Shown here: positions 19,518 to 30,214 of the stretch, in pieces
Layout of the letters: every line of letters begins with the position of its first letter
Position numbering within the stretch: position 1 is the first letter of the stretch
Source: CAIWHR01 sp963717695
GTDB taxonomy: Bacteria; Pseudomonadota; Gammaproteobacteria; Burkholderiales; Casimicrobiaceae
Reading direction: 5' to 3'
DNA: 64,000 nt
NCBI GenBank assembly: GCA_963717695.1
Contig: CAVQWR010000007.1
Location: 310,001 to 374,000 of the forward strand
Position numbers and translations under genes: made by a program
Notes under the pieces: model-generated
Database searches by the model: none
What the model saw: only the letters and a program-made list of their open reading frames with translations
What the model was told of the DNA's origin: nothing

Positions 19518-21754
19518 ATGGTGGCGGTGACGCAGGCCGTGCCCGCGACGGGCACTCCGGAAGCTTGGGCGGCGTGGCTAGCCGGGCTCGCCGGCACCTA
19601 TCCCGACGCCGAGCTCACCACCTTCGGTGACGCCATCCGGTATGCGTCGGAACGCTGCGCCGGCACGCCGGGACGCGACGGGGAACCGCTTTTCGACCGC
19701 GCCGCCGGCACCGCGCGCATTCTCGCGGCACTGAAGCTCGACGCTGCGAGCGTGCGCGCGGCGCTGCTGCTCGGCCTGCCTGCCGCGCACGCATTCGATG
19801 CCGAGGACGTGACGGCCCGCTTCGGCGCGGATGCGGCGGCGCTGGTCGCGGGTGTGGCCCGGATGGATGAGATCCGCGCCGTGCCGTCGACCGGCGACGC
19901 GACCGAGCGCGCGGCGCAGGCCGAGCGCCTGCGCAAGATGCTGCTCGCGATGGTCGAGGACATCCGGGTCGTGCTGATCAAGCTCGCCGAGCGCACGCAG
20001 GCGCTGCGCTTTCTCGTCGCGGGCGGCGCCGATCGCGCCGACCTCGCGCGGCGCTGCGCGCGCGAAGTGCAGGACCTCTTCGCGCCGCTCGCGAACCGCC
20101 TCGGCGTCTGGCAGCTGAAATGGGAGCTCGAGGACCTCGCGCTGCGCACGCTCGAGCCCGAAACCTACCGGGCGATCGCGCAGATGCTGGACGAGCGCCG
20201 CAGCGATCGCGAGCACTACATCGACTCGGTGAAGGGCGATGCTCGCGCGCGAGCTCGCCGGCGCGGGCTTGCGCGCGGAGGTCACCGGCCGCCCGAAGCA
20301 CATCTTCAGCATCTGGATCGAAGATGAAGCGCAAGGGTGCCGGCATCGAGTCGCTCTACGACATCCGCGCGGTGCGCATCCTCGTCGACGACGTCAAGGA
20401 CTGCTACGCGGCGCTCGGCGTCGTGCATCACCTGTGGACGCCGCTGCCGGGCGAGTTCGACGACTACATCGCCAAGCCGAAGGCGAACAACTACCGCTCG
20501 CTGCACACGGCGGTGATCGGCCCCGAGGGCAAGCCGCTCGAGGTGCAGATCCGCACCTTCGAGATGCACCAGCACTCCGAGTACGGCGTCGCCGCCCACT
20601 GGCGCTACAAGGAAGGCGCGCGAGACGGGCGTGCGCCGCGATCCGGCGTTCGAGGACAAGATCGCATGGCTGCGGCAGGTGCTCGACTGGAAGGACGCGG
20701 TCGCCGATGCGTGCGAATGGCTGTCGGCGTTCAAGAGCGAGCCTCTTCACCGACACGATCTACGTGCTGACGCCGCAGGGCAAGGTCGTCGACCTGCCGC
20801 GTGGCGCGACGCCGGTCGACTTCGCCTACGCCGTGCACACGAACCTCGGCCACCGCTGCCGCGGCGCGCGCGTCGACGGCGCCGATGGTGCCGCTCAACT
20901 ACGTGCTGAAGAACGGCCAGCAGGTCGAGATCGTCACGGCGAAGCAGGGCGGCCCGTCGCGCGACTGGCTGAATCCCGAGCTCGGCTACGTGACGAGCCA
21001 TCGCGCGCGAACCAAGGTGCGGCAGTGGTTCAAGGCGCAGCAGCAGGACGAGACGCTCGCGCACGGCCGCGCAGTGGTCGAGCGCGAGCTTGCCCGCGCC
21101 GGCGCGACCGCGCGTCAACCTCGATGCGGTCGCCGCGAAGGCCGGCTTCGACGAAGGCCGACGATCTTTTCATGGCCGTGGGGCGCGAGCGAGATCAACA
21201 CACGCCAGCTGCAGCTCGCGATCAAGGCGCGTCGTCGCAGCCCGGCGGCGGCGGCGCCCGCCGGCCGGAGGACGACGTCGGCGTGCTGCGCCAGAGCCGG
21301 GCCGCGGGCGCGGGCAGCGGCATTCTAGTGGTCGGCGTCGACCGGCTGATGACGGTGCTCGCGCGCTGCTGCAAGCCCGCGCCGCCGGATCCGCATCGTC
21401 GGCTTCGTCACCCGCGGCAAGGGCGTGACCATCCACCGCCAGGCGTGCGCGAACGTCGCGCGGATGCGCGCGCGCGAGCCGGAGCGGCTGATCAGCGCCG
21501 ATTGGGGCGCGCCGCGCGACGAGGTGTTTCCGGTCGACGTGGTGCTGGAGGCGATCGACCGGCAGGGATTGCTGCGCGACGTCACGGAAATCTTTTCGCG
21601 CGAGCGGATCAACGTCACTGCCGCCAATACGCTGACGCGCAACCACGAGTCGCGCATGGCATTCACGCTCGAGGTGCGCAGCCTCGACGTGCTCGCCCAC
21701 GCACTCGATCTCGTGCGCGACGTGCCCGGCGTGATGAGCGCCGGGCGACGGTAG
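19518..21754 (+). pseudogene. relA: RelA/SpoT-family (p)ppGpp synthetase, about eleven frameshifts as given
   Basis: The order of segments across frames is that of a RelA: a degenerate HD domain lacking the HD pair (LLLGLPAAHAF, then KLAERTQALRFL), and a synthetase (GIESLYDIRAVRILVDD, then KANNYRSLHTAV and VQIRTFEMHQHSEYG). A TGS domain (DTIYVLTPQGKVVDLP ... DFAYAVHTNLGH) and a C-terminal ACT domain follow. Eight of the shifts sit at a C[G]A: 20238, 20320, 20622, 20739, 20884, 21106, 21153 and 21187; others lie near 21220-21260 and 21390. Domain sequence is otherwise well kept, so very recent or artefactual disruption fits better than ordinary decay. Start is ATG 19518. Confidence 0.85.
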
Positions 21755-22025
21755 TTGTCGTGATGCGCGGCATTGGCGTCGCGTCCCTCCCGGCCACTGA
21801 TGTCTCGGGCGAACGGCCGGATTCGGCCATGACTTTTCGGTCACCGTCGCCGCTAAGTTTGCCCGGAACCGGCCATTCGCCTCAATGCTGTTTCATTAAG
21901 AGGCGCGCTCTTCGTGCAATCGGGCCACCAGCCCCCCTGCCCGCAATCATGGTTGGGATCGCGACTCAATGATTAGGGCCGAGACGGGAGATTCGCCGCT
22001 GTCTTATGTTTCGATGCCACCCTGA
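21755..22025. other. Intergenic gap between relA and the pyrophosphatase-like gene
   Basis: 271 bp with no supported gene, tRNA or clear terminator. It sits between two convergent genes. Confidence 0.5.
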
Positions 22026-22538
22026 TCAGAACTCAATCGGTGGCCCATGCCACGTTTCGTCTCGCAGCTGAGCGCGGGCGAGTGCCTGACGGGCCTCACA
22101 CCAACCCTCGCACGCGTTACGTCCAGGCCGGCGGCGCCAAAAATTCAGCAGCCCCTTGCATTTCGCGTAGAAGTGGAAAAAGCGGAGCACCCGGTGGCGC
22201 GCCGATGAATCCAGGGGGAGCTCGCTGCAGATGAGCTTGTCATCCGACATGCCGCGGTCGGTCAAGATTACGGCCCCCCACGCCCTGACCCGTCGTCGCG
22301 CGCCGAGCGGAAGGCGCGGTCCGAGCACCACCGCGTCGAGCAGATCGCCTTCAAGTCCCAAATGGCTCGGCACGGAGCCGTAGTTGAACGGGCACGGTAG
22401 GGGAGAGATGAAGTCGAGGTGACCGGTGGATCCGCGTTTCAGAAAGCTACCGCGAGGAATTTCAATTACCACCTCGACCTCTGGTGGCTCAAGGTCTACC
22501 TCGCGAGCACTGCTTCGAGCCAAGTCCGCATTGTTCAC
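22026..22538 (-). CDS. Inorganic pyrophosphatase-like protein
   Basis: The core VEVVIEIPRGSFLKRGSTG ... PFNYGSVPSHLGLEGDLLDAVVLGPRLPLG resembles family I inorganic pyrophosphatases: EIPRGS, then NYG, then the D-G-D-P-L-D signature, which here reads EGDLLD. A later TDRGMSDDKLI matches the DDK metal-binding part. The protein is about 170 residues with a divergent tail. The start is uncertain: I take GTG 22538, but the frame is open to 22637. Composition looks less GC-rich than the neighbours. It could hydrolyse PPi, but activity is not certain given the changed signature. Confidence 0.65.
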   Translation of the reverse strand: MNNADLARSSAREVDLEPPEVEVVIEIPRGSFLKRGSTGHLDFISPLPCPFNYGSVPSHLGLEGDLLDAVVLGPRLPLGARRRVRAWGAVILTDRGMSDDKLICSELPLDSSARHRVLRFFHFYAKCKGLLNFWRRRPGRNACEGWCEARQALARAQLRDETWHGPPIEF

Positions 22539-22882
22539 CGCGCAAGAATATCCCAAGGGGAATTCTTGGGCATTCAATAACGCGCACGAAGCCGGGCAGA
22601 AAAGACCTGCGAGAACATCGAGGGGCGGTTGGCACAACGTCCATAGCGTTGTCCCGGGCTACGCCATCGACAGCCGAAAATGGACCCGGGGGCCATTGCA
22701 GGGCCTCTTTGTCTGAGCCCGGCCAAATCCGCCCCTCCGAGGCGCCCTGAAATCCCCTCCAATGCTGACCTTCCCGAGCGCCTCACACACGAGCATTCAG
22801 ACATCCCCGCGCTTTGGGCTGGACTACACTCAGGGCGCGTCGGCACGTTTCGCCTCAGCAATCTGCAACTCGGGGAGCCAAT
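22539..22882. other. Divergent intergenic region, no gene seen
   Basis: 344 bp between the pyrophosphatase-like gene and the TPR gene. It holds an imperfect inverted repeat at about 22549-22573 and the Shine-Dalgarno GGGGA for the TPR gene. No supported ORF or RNA. Confidence 0.5.
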
Positions 22883-24088
22883 ATGATTGATGCGCGTACC
22901 GGTAGGCCTGTCACTACTGACCGTGCAGAAGCTGCAGAACGCTATCAGCTTGCCGCTGATCGCATCCTCGGTTCCGAGGCAGGCGCTGCGGAAGCCCTCG
23001 ACGATGCTTTGGCGCTGGACGGCAACTTCGCGCTGGCCCTGGCCGCACGCCATATGCTTGCCAAGGACGCCAAGTCAGCGGACGCCGATTTCTTCAAAGA
23101 GCGCGCACTGCTGGCGGCACGAGCCACGTTGCCCTGGGAACGTGCGCATGTCTTCGTGCTCTTTGCGCTGCTTGATGACCCTTACACCAACCTTGCAGCT
23201 ACCGAGGCGTACATCGCTGCAAATCCCGGTGACTTGCTGGTCATCTCGCAACTTTGTGGCTATCTGATCTTCTATGGGGGCGCGCGCAAGCTTGAGCGCG
23301 TTCTCAATATCATGGAATCGGTCGATCCCAGATTGCATGATGATTGGGCTTGCCTTGCACGCCTGGGGTTCGCCGCCAGTGAGGCCGGTGATCAGAACCG
23401 TGGTCGTGCGCTTGTCGAGCGAGCATTGCGGCAGCGTCCACAGTCTCCCTACGTTATCCACAGCTATGCGCATGTGCTACACGACCAGGGTGAGCCCAAA
23501 GAGTCGTTGGAATTGCTGGGTAACTGGCTGTGCGAACACCGCCCGTCAGCCGAGGGCGGCGCTTTGTATGGTCATGTGCAGTGGCACCTGGCACTGGCAG
23601 AGTGGCAGTTGGGGTTGACCGAGCAGGCATGGCAGCGCTATGAACGTTTCTGTGCACCCGAGACCACTCGTTGTGGTCCGGTGCTGACCTTGGCCGATTG
23701 TGGCGGTTTTCTGTTGCGCGAATATCTGCGCACAGGATCTACTCGTCCGGTTTCATCTGCGGTATCCGCCCTTTACGAGCGCTTTGACTCCATGCTTTCG
23801 CATCCATTCATCGCGTTGCATCTTGCCGGCATCCAGGCATCGACGGGCGATATTGCGGCGCTTGAGCAGAGCAGGGCGGCTATCGCGGCCAAGGAACCCG
23901 GCGACCAGACGCGGCTCTCGCTCAGGCTGGTCGATGCTGTCGGCCAGTTTGCCGGTGGGCGGTACGCTGAGGCAGCCGATACATTGAAGCTGGTATCGGC
24001 AGATCAACGCGTTGGCGTCGGTGGAAGCCGTGTCGAGCGCATTCTGATCGATCTGCTTGAAGCCAGGGCAGTTGAGCTCGCTGCCTAG
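22883..24088 (+). CDS. TPR-like (TTC38-type) protein of unknown function
   Basis: 401 residues, starting MIDARTGRPVTTDRAEAAERY after GGGGA. It is nearly all helical, with repeated helix pairs such as ALDDALALDGNFALALAARHML, LVERALRQRPQSPYVIHSYAHVLHD and WHLALAEWQLGLTEQAWQRYE. This resembles the tetratricopeptide repeat protein 38 family, whose biochemical role is not established. There is no signal peptide, so it is probably cytoplasmic. Codon use appears less GC-rich than flanking genes, and the gene carries no frameshift although both neighbours are heavily frameshifted. Horizontal gain is possible. Confidence 0.75.
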   Translation: MIDARTGRPVTTDRAEAAERYQLAADRILGSEAGAAEALDDALALDGNFALALAARHMLAKDAKSADADFFKERALLAARATLPWERAHVFVLFALLDDPYTNLAATEAYIAANPGDLLVISQLCGYLIFYGGARKLERVLNIMESVDPRLHDDWACLARLGFAASEAGDQNRGRALVERALRQRPQSPYVIHSYAHVLHDQGEPKESLELLGNWLCEHRPSAEGGALYGHVQWHLALAEWQLGLTEQAWQRYERFCAPETTRCGPVLTLADCGGFLLREYLRTGSTRPVSSAVSALYERFDSMLSHPFIALHLAGIQASTGDIAALEQSRAAIAAKEPGDQTRLSLRLVDAVGQFAGGRYAEAADTLKLVSADQRVGVGGSRVERILIDLLEARAVELAA

Positions 24089-24472
24089 CGCGATGAAGAG
24101 CCGCCAGATACGAGGGCTTCGATCGTGCACCTTCGGATACGGACCTCCGGTCTCGCGTGTCCGCTTTCGCGAAACGCGAATCCAAGCAACGGGTCGATAG
24201 CGGTCAGCGCACGACCGTCCGCTATCGACCACACCCGGTCGTCGTCACCTCCGTTCCATCACCTCGCCGACGCCATGGTCGCGGAATCCCAGCCTCCGCG
24301 ACTCGTGCTGCAGCCGCGCGCCGCGTTCGATTGATTCCAATTCGAGGTTGCAGTAATTTAACCGGCCGCGCGCGGCATCTCGGCTTCGAGCGCGCGCGCG
24401 AATGCGGCGATCGTCGCGCGCGCGAACCGTTCGCGTCCGCGCAGATGGGGTTTCCCTCGAGGAGGTGTTCGC
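24089..24472. other. Intergenic region with a 12 bp perfect inverted repeat
   Basis: 384 bp without a supported gene. It contains GGTCGATAGCGG at 24192-24203 and its exact reverse complement at 24219-24230 (15 nt loop), about 100 bp after the TPR gene stop. There is no T-tract, so it may be a structured RNA end or a protein site. A strong Shine-Dalgarno (GAGGAGG) for the next gene ends the region. Confidence 0.55.
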
Positions 24473-26195
24473 ATGAAGTCAGTACCCGCCCGCACTGCGG
24501 CCGAATGGATCGCCGACTTCATCGTCAGGCGCGGCGCTGATCGCGTGTACGGCCTCCAGGGAGGCCACATCCAGCCGATCTGGGACCACCTGGCCCAGCG
24601 CAAGGTACGGATTATCGATGTCCGGGATGAAGGCGCGGCGGTACACATGGCGCACTGCCATGCCGTGCTGACGGGCGAGGTGGGCATCGCACTCGTGACT
24701 GCGGGGCCGGGCGTCACCAACTGCGTGACGGCAATGGCCAACGCGCAGCTCGAGCGCGCTCCGGTCCTGCTGATCGGCGGTTGCGCGCCGGTGCCGCAGG
24801 ACGACCTCGGACCGTTGCAGGGCATCGACCACGTCTCGATCATGAAGCCCGTGACGCGCAGCGCCCGAACACTGCGAACGGCCGACAACCTGCTGCGCGA
24901 CCTCGACAAGGCGTGGTCGACCGCATTGGGTGACGGCAATCCGCCGGGACCGGTGTACGTCGAGATTCCGACCGACGTGTTGCGCACGCGCGTGCCGCCG
25001 GGGATCGTGCTTCCGGAATACCTGGCGCCGAAGACGCCGCGCCGCATCCCGCCCGAACCCCAGCAGGCGACAGAGTGCAGCCGCGCTGGTCGCCGCGGCG
25101 CGTCGGCCGCTCGTGATCACCGGCCGCGGCGCGATGGGAAACGGGGCGGAGCTCGTGCGCTTCCTCGATGCGAGCGGCGCGCTGTATCTCGACACGCAGG
25201 AGAGCCGCGGCCTCGTGCCCGGAACGCACGCGTCGTTCGTCGGCGCGGTGCGCGCCCGTGTCGATGAAGGAGGCCGACCTCGTCGTCGCGATCGGTCGCA
25301 AGCTCGACTACCAGACGGGCTACGGCTCGCCGGCAGTGTTTCCGAACGCGCGCTGGATGCGCATCGCCGACAACGCCGAGGAACTGCGCGAGAACCGGCG
25401 CGGGGAGGTCGAGCTGTTTGCGCATCCGGGTCTGGCGCTTGAGGCGATGACCGCGGAGCTGCCGCACGCGTGGCGCAGTGGACGCCGCGTGGACGAAGAG
25501 CATGCGCGACGAGCACGTGCGCCGCTCGGCAAAATACGCGGACGAGCTCTGCACGCTCGCCGGCCGGCAACGATGGGCACATGCACCCCAACCGGATTTT
25601 CGCCGCGCTGCGCAAGGTGCTGCGACCCGGACGCGATCACGATCGCCGACGGCGGCGACATCCTGAGCTTCGCGCGCTGGGACTCGAGGCGCCGCGCACC
25701 TACCTCGATGCCGGGAACGTTCGGCTGTCTCGGGGTCGGCACGCCGTTCGGCGTCGCCGCGGCGCTGCTCCATCCGGCCGGCAGGTCGTCGTGCTCAGCG
25801 GCGACGGCGCGTTCGGCATCAATGCGATGGAGATCGACAGCGCGAAGCGGCACGGCGCCAAGGCGGTGTTCATCATCGCCAACAACGCGGCGTGGAACAT
25901 CGAGCGCCTCGACCAGCAGATGAATTACGGCGGCCGCGTCGTCGGCACCACGCTCGCCTGGAGCGACTACGCCGGCATGGCGCGCGCTTTCGGCCTGCAC
26001 GCCGAGCGCGTGACCGATCCCGGATCGCCTCGAGGGCGCACTGCGAGGAGGCATTCGCCAAGGCCCCGGCGCTGCTCGACGTCGTCGTGACGCAGGACGC
26101 GCTCTAGCTCCGACGCCGGCAAGGGACTCGGCTGGGTGCCCGACTATCAGGCGCTCACCGCCTGGGACGACGCGGAGAAGGAACGCCGGACGTGA
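24473..26195 (+). pseudogene. Thiamine diphosphate-dependent enzyme (acetolactate synthase/decarboxylase superfamily), several frameshifts
   Basis: The N-terminal PYR domain reads MKSVPARTAAEWIADFIVRR to YGLQGGHIQPIWD, with the catalytic Glu in VRDEGAAVHMA and TAGPGVTNCVTAMANA. The central domain and the PP domain (DGGDILSFARW, LGVGTPFGVAAALLHP, the ThDP motif GDGAFGINAMEID ... NNAAWN) lie in other frames. Shifts at 25069, 25263, 25495 and 25624 are C[G]A insertions; more occur near 25580, 25670-25720, 26030-26050 and at the TAG at 26105. Restored, it ends at TGA 26193-26195, overlapping the next gene. The keto-acid substrate is unknown. Confidence 0.8.
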
Positions 26196-27763
26196 GCGGC
26201 ATCCTCAACCGTCGGCGAGATCGTCGCGGCGCATGCGCGGCTTGCAGCCGGACAAGATCGCGGCGCGCGACTCGCGCCGCGCGATCACGTTCGCGCAGTG
26301 GAACGCGCGCGCCTGCCGGCTCGCCAACGCGCTGCTCGGCCTGGGTCTGCACAAGGGCGACCGCGTCGCGCTGCTCGCGCTACAACCGCCTCGAGTGGAT
26401 GGAGATCTACGTCGCGCTGGCAAAGGCGGGGCTGGTCGCGGTGCCGATCAACTTCCGGCTGGTCGGGCCCGAGATCGCGTACATCGTCGAGCACTGCGAG
26501 CGCGCGGGCGTTCATCGTCGCAGGACGAGCTCGATCGAGCGGCGTCGAAGCCGATCCGCGACGGTCTTGCCATTCCCGCGAGCGGCTGGATCCGGATTCG
26601 GCGCTGGCGCGCGGCCTGGCTGGACCGCGTTACGAGGCGCTGATCGCCTCCGCCTCGGATGCGGATCCCGATGCGAGCGTGCCGCCGACCGACACGTGGG
26701 CGCTGATGTACACGTCGGGCACCACCGGCAAGCCCAAGGGCGCCATTCGCAACCATGCAGGGCAGCGCGCTGATCTCGCTGGTGACGGCGCTCGACATGG
26801 GGCTCACGCGCGAAGACACCGCGCTGCTCGTCATGCCGATGTGCCACGCCAATTCGCTCTACTTCGCGTTCACGTTCACCTACCTCGGCGCCACGTGCGT
26901 CATCGACGACCACAGGCACTTCGATCCGGAGGCGCTGCTCGCGACGATGGCGGCGCAGCGCGTCACGTTCACGTCGCTCGTGCCCACGCACTACATCATG
27001 GCGCTCGGCCTGCCCGGACAGGACAAAGGCCACCTACGACGTCGGCCACGTGCGCAAGCTGATGATCTCGTCGGCGCCCGCGCGCAAGGACACGAAACTC
27101 GCGATCCTCGACCATTTCCGCAAATCGCAGCTCTTCGAGCTCTACGGCTCGACGGAGGCCGGCTGGGTGACGCTGCTGCGCCCGGACGAGCAGATCGACC
27201 ACCTGGGCTCGGTCGGCCGCGAGTGGACGGGCTCCGCGCCGGTGCAGCATGCTCGATGCGCACGCGGCGCGAGGTGCCGGACGGAGAAGTCGGCGAGCTC
27301 TTCTCCCGCACGCCGTACACGTTCGACGGGTATCTCGATGATCCCGGCAAGACGGCAGAGGCGTTCCGTGGCGGCTATTGCAGCGTCGGCGACATGGGGC
27401 GGCGCGACGCGGAAGGCTTCATTCATCTGGTCGACCGCAAGAGCAACATGATCATCAGCGGCGGCGAGAACGTCTATCCGAGCGAGGTCGAGAACCTGCT
27501 CGGCCGCTATCCCGGCGTCAAGGACGTCGCCGTCGTCGGCGTGCCGCACGCAAAGTGGGGAGAGGCAGTCCACGCCGTCATCGTCATGCACGACGGCGCG
27601 CCGCCCAGCGAGTCCGCCGTGCTGGAGTGGTGCCGCGACAAGATCGCCGGCTACAAGCGCCCGCGCGCCGTGACGTTCATCGCCGAAGCACGAGATGCCA
27701 CGCACCGCCACGGGCAAGATCCTTCACCGCGTCCTGCGCGAGCGCCTCGGCAGCGGGCGATGA
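26192..27763 (+). pseudogene. AMP-dependent acyl-CoA synthetase/ligase, several frameshifts
   Basis: An ANL-superfamily adenylating enzyme. Recognisable parts are TVGEIVAAHA, KAGLVAVPINFRLVGPEIAYI, the P-loop YTSGTTGKPKGAI, SQLFELYGSTEAGWVTLL, the hinge segment FIHLVDRKSNMIISGGENVYPSEVE, and a C-terminal TGKILHRVLRERLG with the catalytic Lys. They are spread over three frames by about eight +1 shifts, for example near 26215, 26240, 26375, 26510, 26765, 27025, 27245-27290 and 27690. It starts at GTG 26192, overlapping the ThDP gene by GTGA. The pair probably forms one pathway: decarboxylation or ligation followed by activation of an acid. Confidence 0.8.
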
Positions 27764-27955
27764 CGGGGCAAGTGGCGCGGGGCGCGGAGTCGGACGGTTG
27801 ATATGGCGTGACGCGATGTCCGCGCCCGGGCGCGTTACGGATGCAGCGGTCGAAGCCATGTCGACCACCGAACCTCGGAAAGCAGCACGCACTTGCCCGG
27901 GCGCCTGCCGAAGAATCGAGTCGGGCTCGATCTGGAGCGCGGGTGAGGCGGGACG

Positions 27956-29059
27956 CTAGATGAGATCGCGGTAAGGACGCGCCCCGAACACCGCGCCGTG
28001 AAGGCGCTCGCGGAACCCCGCCGGGCCCCGGTTCGCGACGAACGCCGCGAGGTTCTTGACGGGAGTCGCAACGAGGAGCTGGCGCAGCACGAAGGAACGG
28101 CGAAGCTCGGGGACGAGCTTTGTGTCGCAGGCCCGCTGCCAGTTCGCTGCGGCCGTGTCGGTGCCCGCGGCGTCGATCGCCGCCGCAACGAGGCGCCCGC
28201 TCGTCAGAGCATTGCCGATCCCGTCGCCGGTCAGCGGATCGGCGAGCTGCGCGGCGTCGCCGATTCGCAGCACACCGTCCGCGGCGACCGGACAACGCCA
28301 TCCGCCCAGTGCGACGGGGTAGCCGACCGGCCGCGTCGACTCGAGGGCCGCGCTGCAGATTCCGTGCGCGTCGGCATGGGTCGCGAGGAAATGGGCGAGG
28401 AAGTCCACGACGGTCTGGCCGCGCCGGCTGTCTTCCTTCCACAAGCCGACGCCGATGTTGAAGCGCACGACGGCATCGTCCGCGTACACCGGAAAGATCC
28501 AGCCGTAGCCGCGCCGGAATTCGGCGTCGGTGTGGAGCGCCACCTGCGTCAGCCGCCCGGCGGGCACCGCATCGCGATGCAGCGTCCAGTAGGCGCGCAG
28601 GCCAATGGCATTGGCGCGGCCCGCAGCGGCGCCACGCGCGTCGATCACATGATCGTGGGTCGCGAGTTGAGGGGTGTCGCGGCGCACGTCGCGAAAAGCG
28701 CCGCGAACAAGTCCGGCGCCGGCACGCGTTGCCTGCCCGAGCAGCATCGCATCGAGCGTTTGGCGCGCGATGCAGCGGCCCGCGATGGCAATCTCTTGCT
28801 CGCTGCGCCGACCGCCAGGCGCAACGAGCGCGGTGCGTTGAATCGTCGCGTGGCCCGGCGCGCCGCGGACGAGCGCGTCGGCATCGAGGCCGAGCAGGGC
28901 GATTTCCGCAAGCGCGGTCGGCGTCAGCCAGTCACCGCAGGTCTTGTCGCGCGGGAACAGCGCACGGTCGAACAAGGTCACTGCGTGGCCCCGCGAGGCG
29001 AGATGGAACGCCGCCGCGGATCCTGCGGGTCCTGCCCCGATGATCGCGATGCTGGACAT
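27956..29059 (-). CDS. FAD-dependent oxidoreductase, geranylgeranyl-reductase-like
   Basis: 367 residues, opening MSSIAIIGAGPAGSAAAFHLASRGH, the FAD-binding Rossmann motif. DKTCGDWLTP is typical of the geranylgeranyl reductase / lycopene cyclase-like group, and VLRIGDAAQLADPLTGDGIGNAL is the second FAD motif. Such enzymes reduce or hydroxylate isoprenoid and aromatic substrates; the substrate here is unknown. It is divergent from a fatty-acid desaturase, which suggests lipid or terpenoid modification. Intact, unlike the genes on its right-hand coordinate side up to 27.8 kb. Confidence 0.82.
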   Translation of the reverse strand: MSSIAIIGAGPAGSAAAFHLASRGHAVTLFDRALFPRDKTCGDWLTPTALAEIALLGLDADALVRGAPGHATIQRTALVAPGGRRSEQEIAIAGRCIARQTLDAMLLGQATRAGAGLVRGAFRDVRRDTPQLATHDHVIDARGAAAGRANAIGLRAYWTLHRDAVPAGRLTQVALHTDAEFRRGYGWIFPVYADDAVVRFNIGVGLWKEDSRRGQTVVDFLAHFLATHADAHGICSAALESTRPVGYPVALGGWRCPVAADGVLRIGDAAQLADPLTGDGIGNALTSGRLVAAAIDAAGTDTAAANWQRACDTKLVPELRRSFVLRQLLVATPVKNLAAFVANRGPAGFRERLHGAVFGARPYRDLI

Positions 29060-29340
29060 GGGAGGAACGAGGGGGCTCGTAGGGTTCGTGGTCGATTAGG
29101 GGCGACGTCGACGGGGGGGCGTCCGGGCGGAGCGCCTGATCGTGTTCTACAATCGCTGACGCGGCGAAGGTTGCAGTCTACATTCCGCGCGGAAAGCCAA
29201 GCCGGATTTCCCACGGCGCGGGGTGGAGGGACGTCGCGAAATGCAGGACGCAGTCACAACAAGAACCAGGATGCACGACCTCTTGGACCGATGGTGCCGG
29301 GTGCGCAGAACCTGCTGAGCTGCCGCGAGCCAGGACCCGC

Positions 29341-30214
29341 GATGATTTCCGTCGCGACGGCGGGGCGCAACGCGGCCGACGCGCGGCGCTATCTCCGCGC
29401 GACGCTGGGATGGACGCTCGCGATCTACGCGCTGCTCGGGGCGGCGCTCGCGGGACTCCTGCCCGCAGTGCTGCTCGTCCCCGCCGTGCCGCTCATCTAC
29501 GTGCGCCTCTCGCTCGCGCTGCACGAACTGCTGCACCTGCGCGCACCTGCACACGTTCCCGCATTCCATCGGCTCGCGATGATCTTCGAGACGCCGTTCG
29601 GCCTCGGCTATCGCGAGCACCGCGCGTTGCACCTGCGCCATCACCGCAGCGGCGCCGATGCCGCCGATCCGGAGCTCTTCCAGATCGCGGGCGGGCACCT
29701 CCGCGCATTGGCGAGCTCGCTCGTCGCGCCGGAACGCTCGCTGCTGGTCTGGATCCGCACTCGCGGGATAAGCGCGCCGCTCGCGCGGGAGGCGAGCCTG
29801 CGGCTCGTGGCCTTCACGCTTGTGGCTGCGCTCAACCCGATGGTGTTCCTGCTCTACTGGATCGTGCTGCGCGCAAGCGTCGGCGCCGCCGGATTCGTTT
29901 TCCACCACGTGCTTCACAATCGGGGCGGCCGTCTCGGCACGTTTTCGCTCCCCGTATCCGCAGGACTGCTGCACGCAGGACAGGTGCTGTTCGGCACCGA
30001 GCCGATGCTGATCCTCGCGCGGCACCGCGCCCACCATCTGTGGCCGGAGCTCCGCGTGCGCGAGCTGCCGGACCTGCCGCCCGCATTCGAGCTTCCGCCC
30101 GGGCCCGTCACCCCGGCGATACGCACGGCGGCGCGCGGCATCGCCCGCGGAAGCGGCACCGCACGGGCCCAGCCCGGCCGATCTTCGCCGAGCCGTTCAA
30201 CGCAGCAGCAGTGA
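29341..30214 (+). CDS. Fatty acid desaturase family membrane protein
   Basis: A di-iron membrane desaturase/hydroxylase. The His boxes are HELLH, HRALHLRHH and ARHRAHH, placed between hydrophobic segments (for example YALLGAALAGLLPAVLLVPAVPL). The ATG at 29341 (MISVATAGRNAADARRYL) gives about 290 residues; an ATG 50 bp upstream is possible, and the frame is open much further upstream only as a shadow of the divergent gene. The end overlaps chrA (convergent) by 18 bp. The substrate could be a fatty acid, carotenoid or sterol-like lipid. Confidence 0.8.

Noticed and set aside
20238..21187. Programmed +1 ribosomal frameshifting in relA
   Set aside because: At least eight successive shifts would be needed in one mRNA, the same rule appears in unrelated genes, and no stop-codon or slippery-site logic is seen.
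21880..21950. A tRNA-like fold after relA
   Set aside because: Short paired arms exist but there is no T-loop or anticodon arm pattern.
22690..22760. Insertion-sequence remnant upstream of the TPR gene
   Set aside because: Short reading-frame fragments look vaguely repeat-like, but no inverted ends or transposase motif could be shown.
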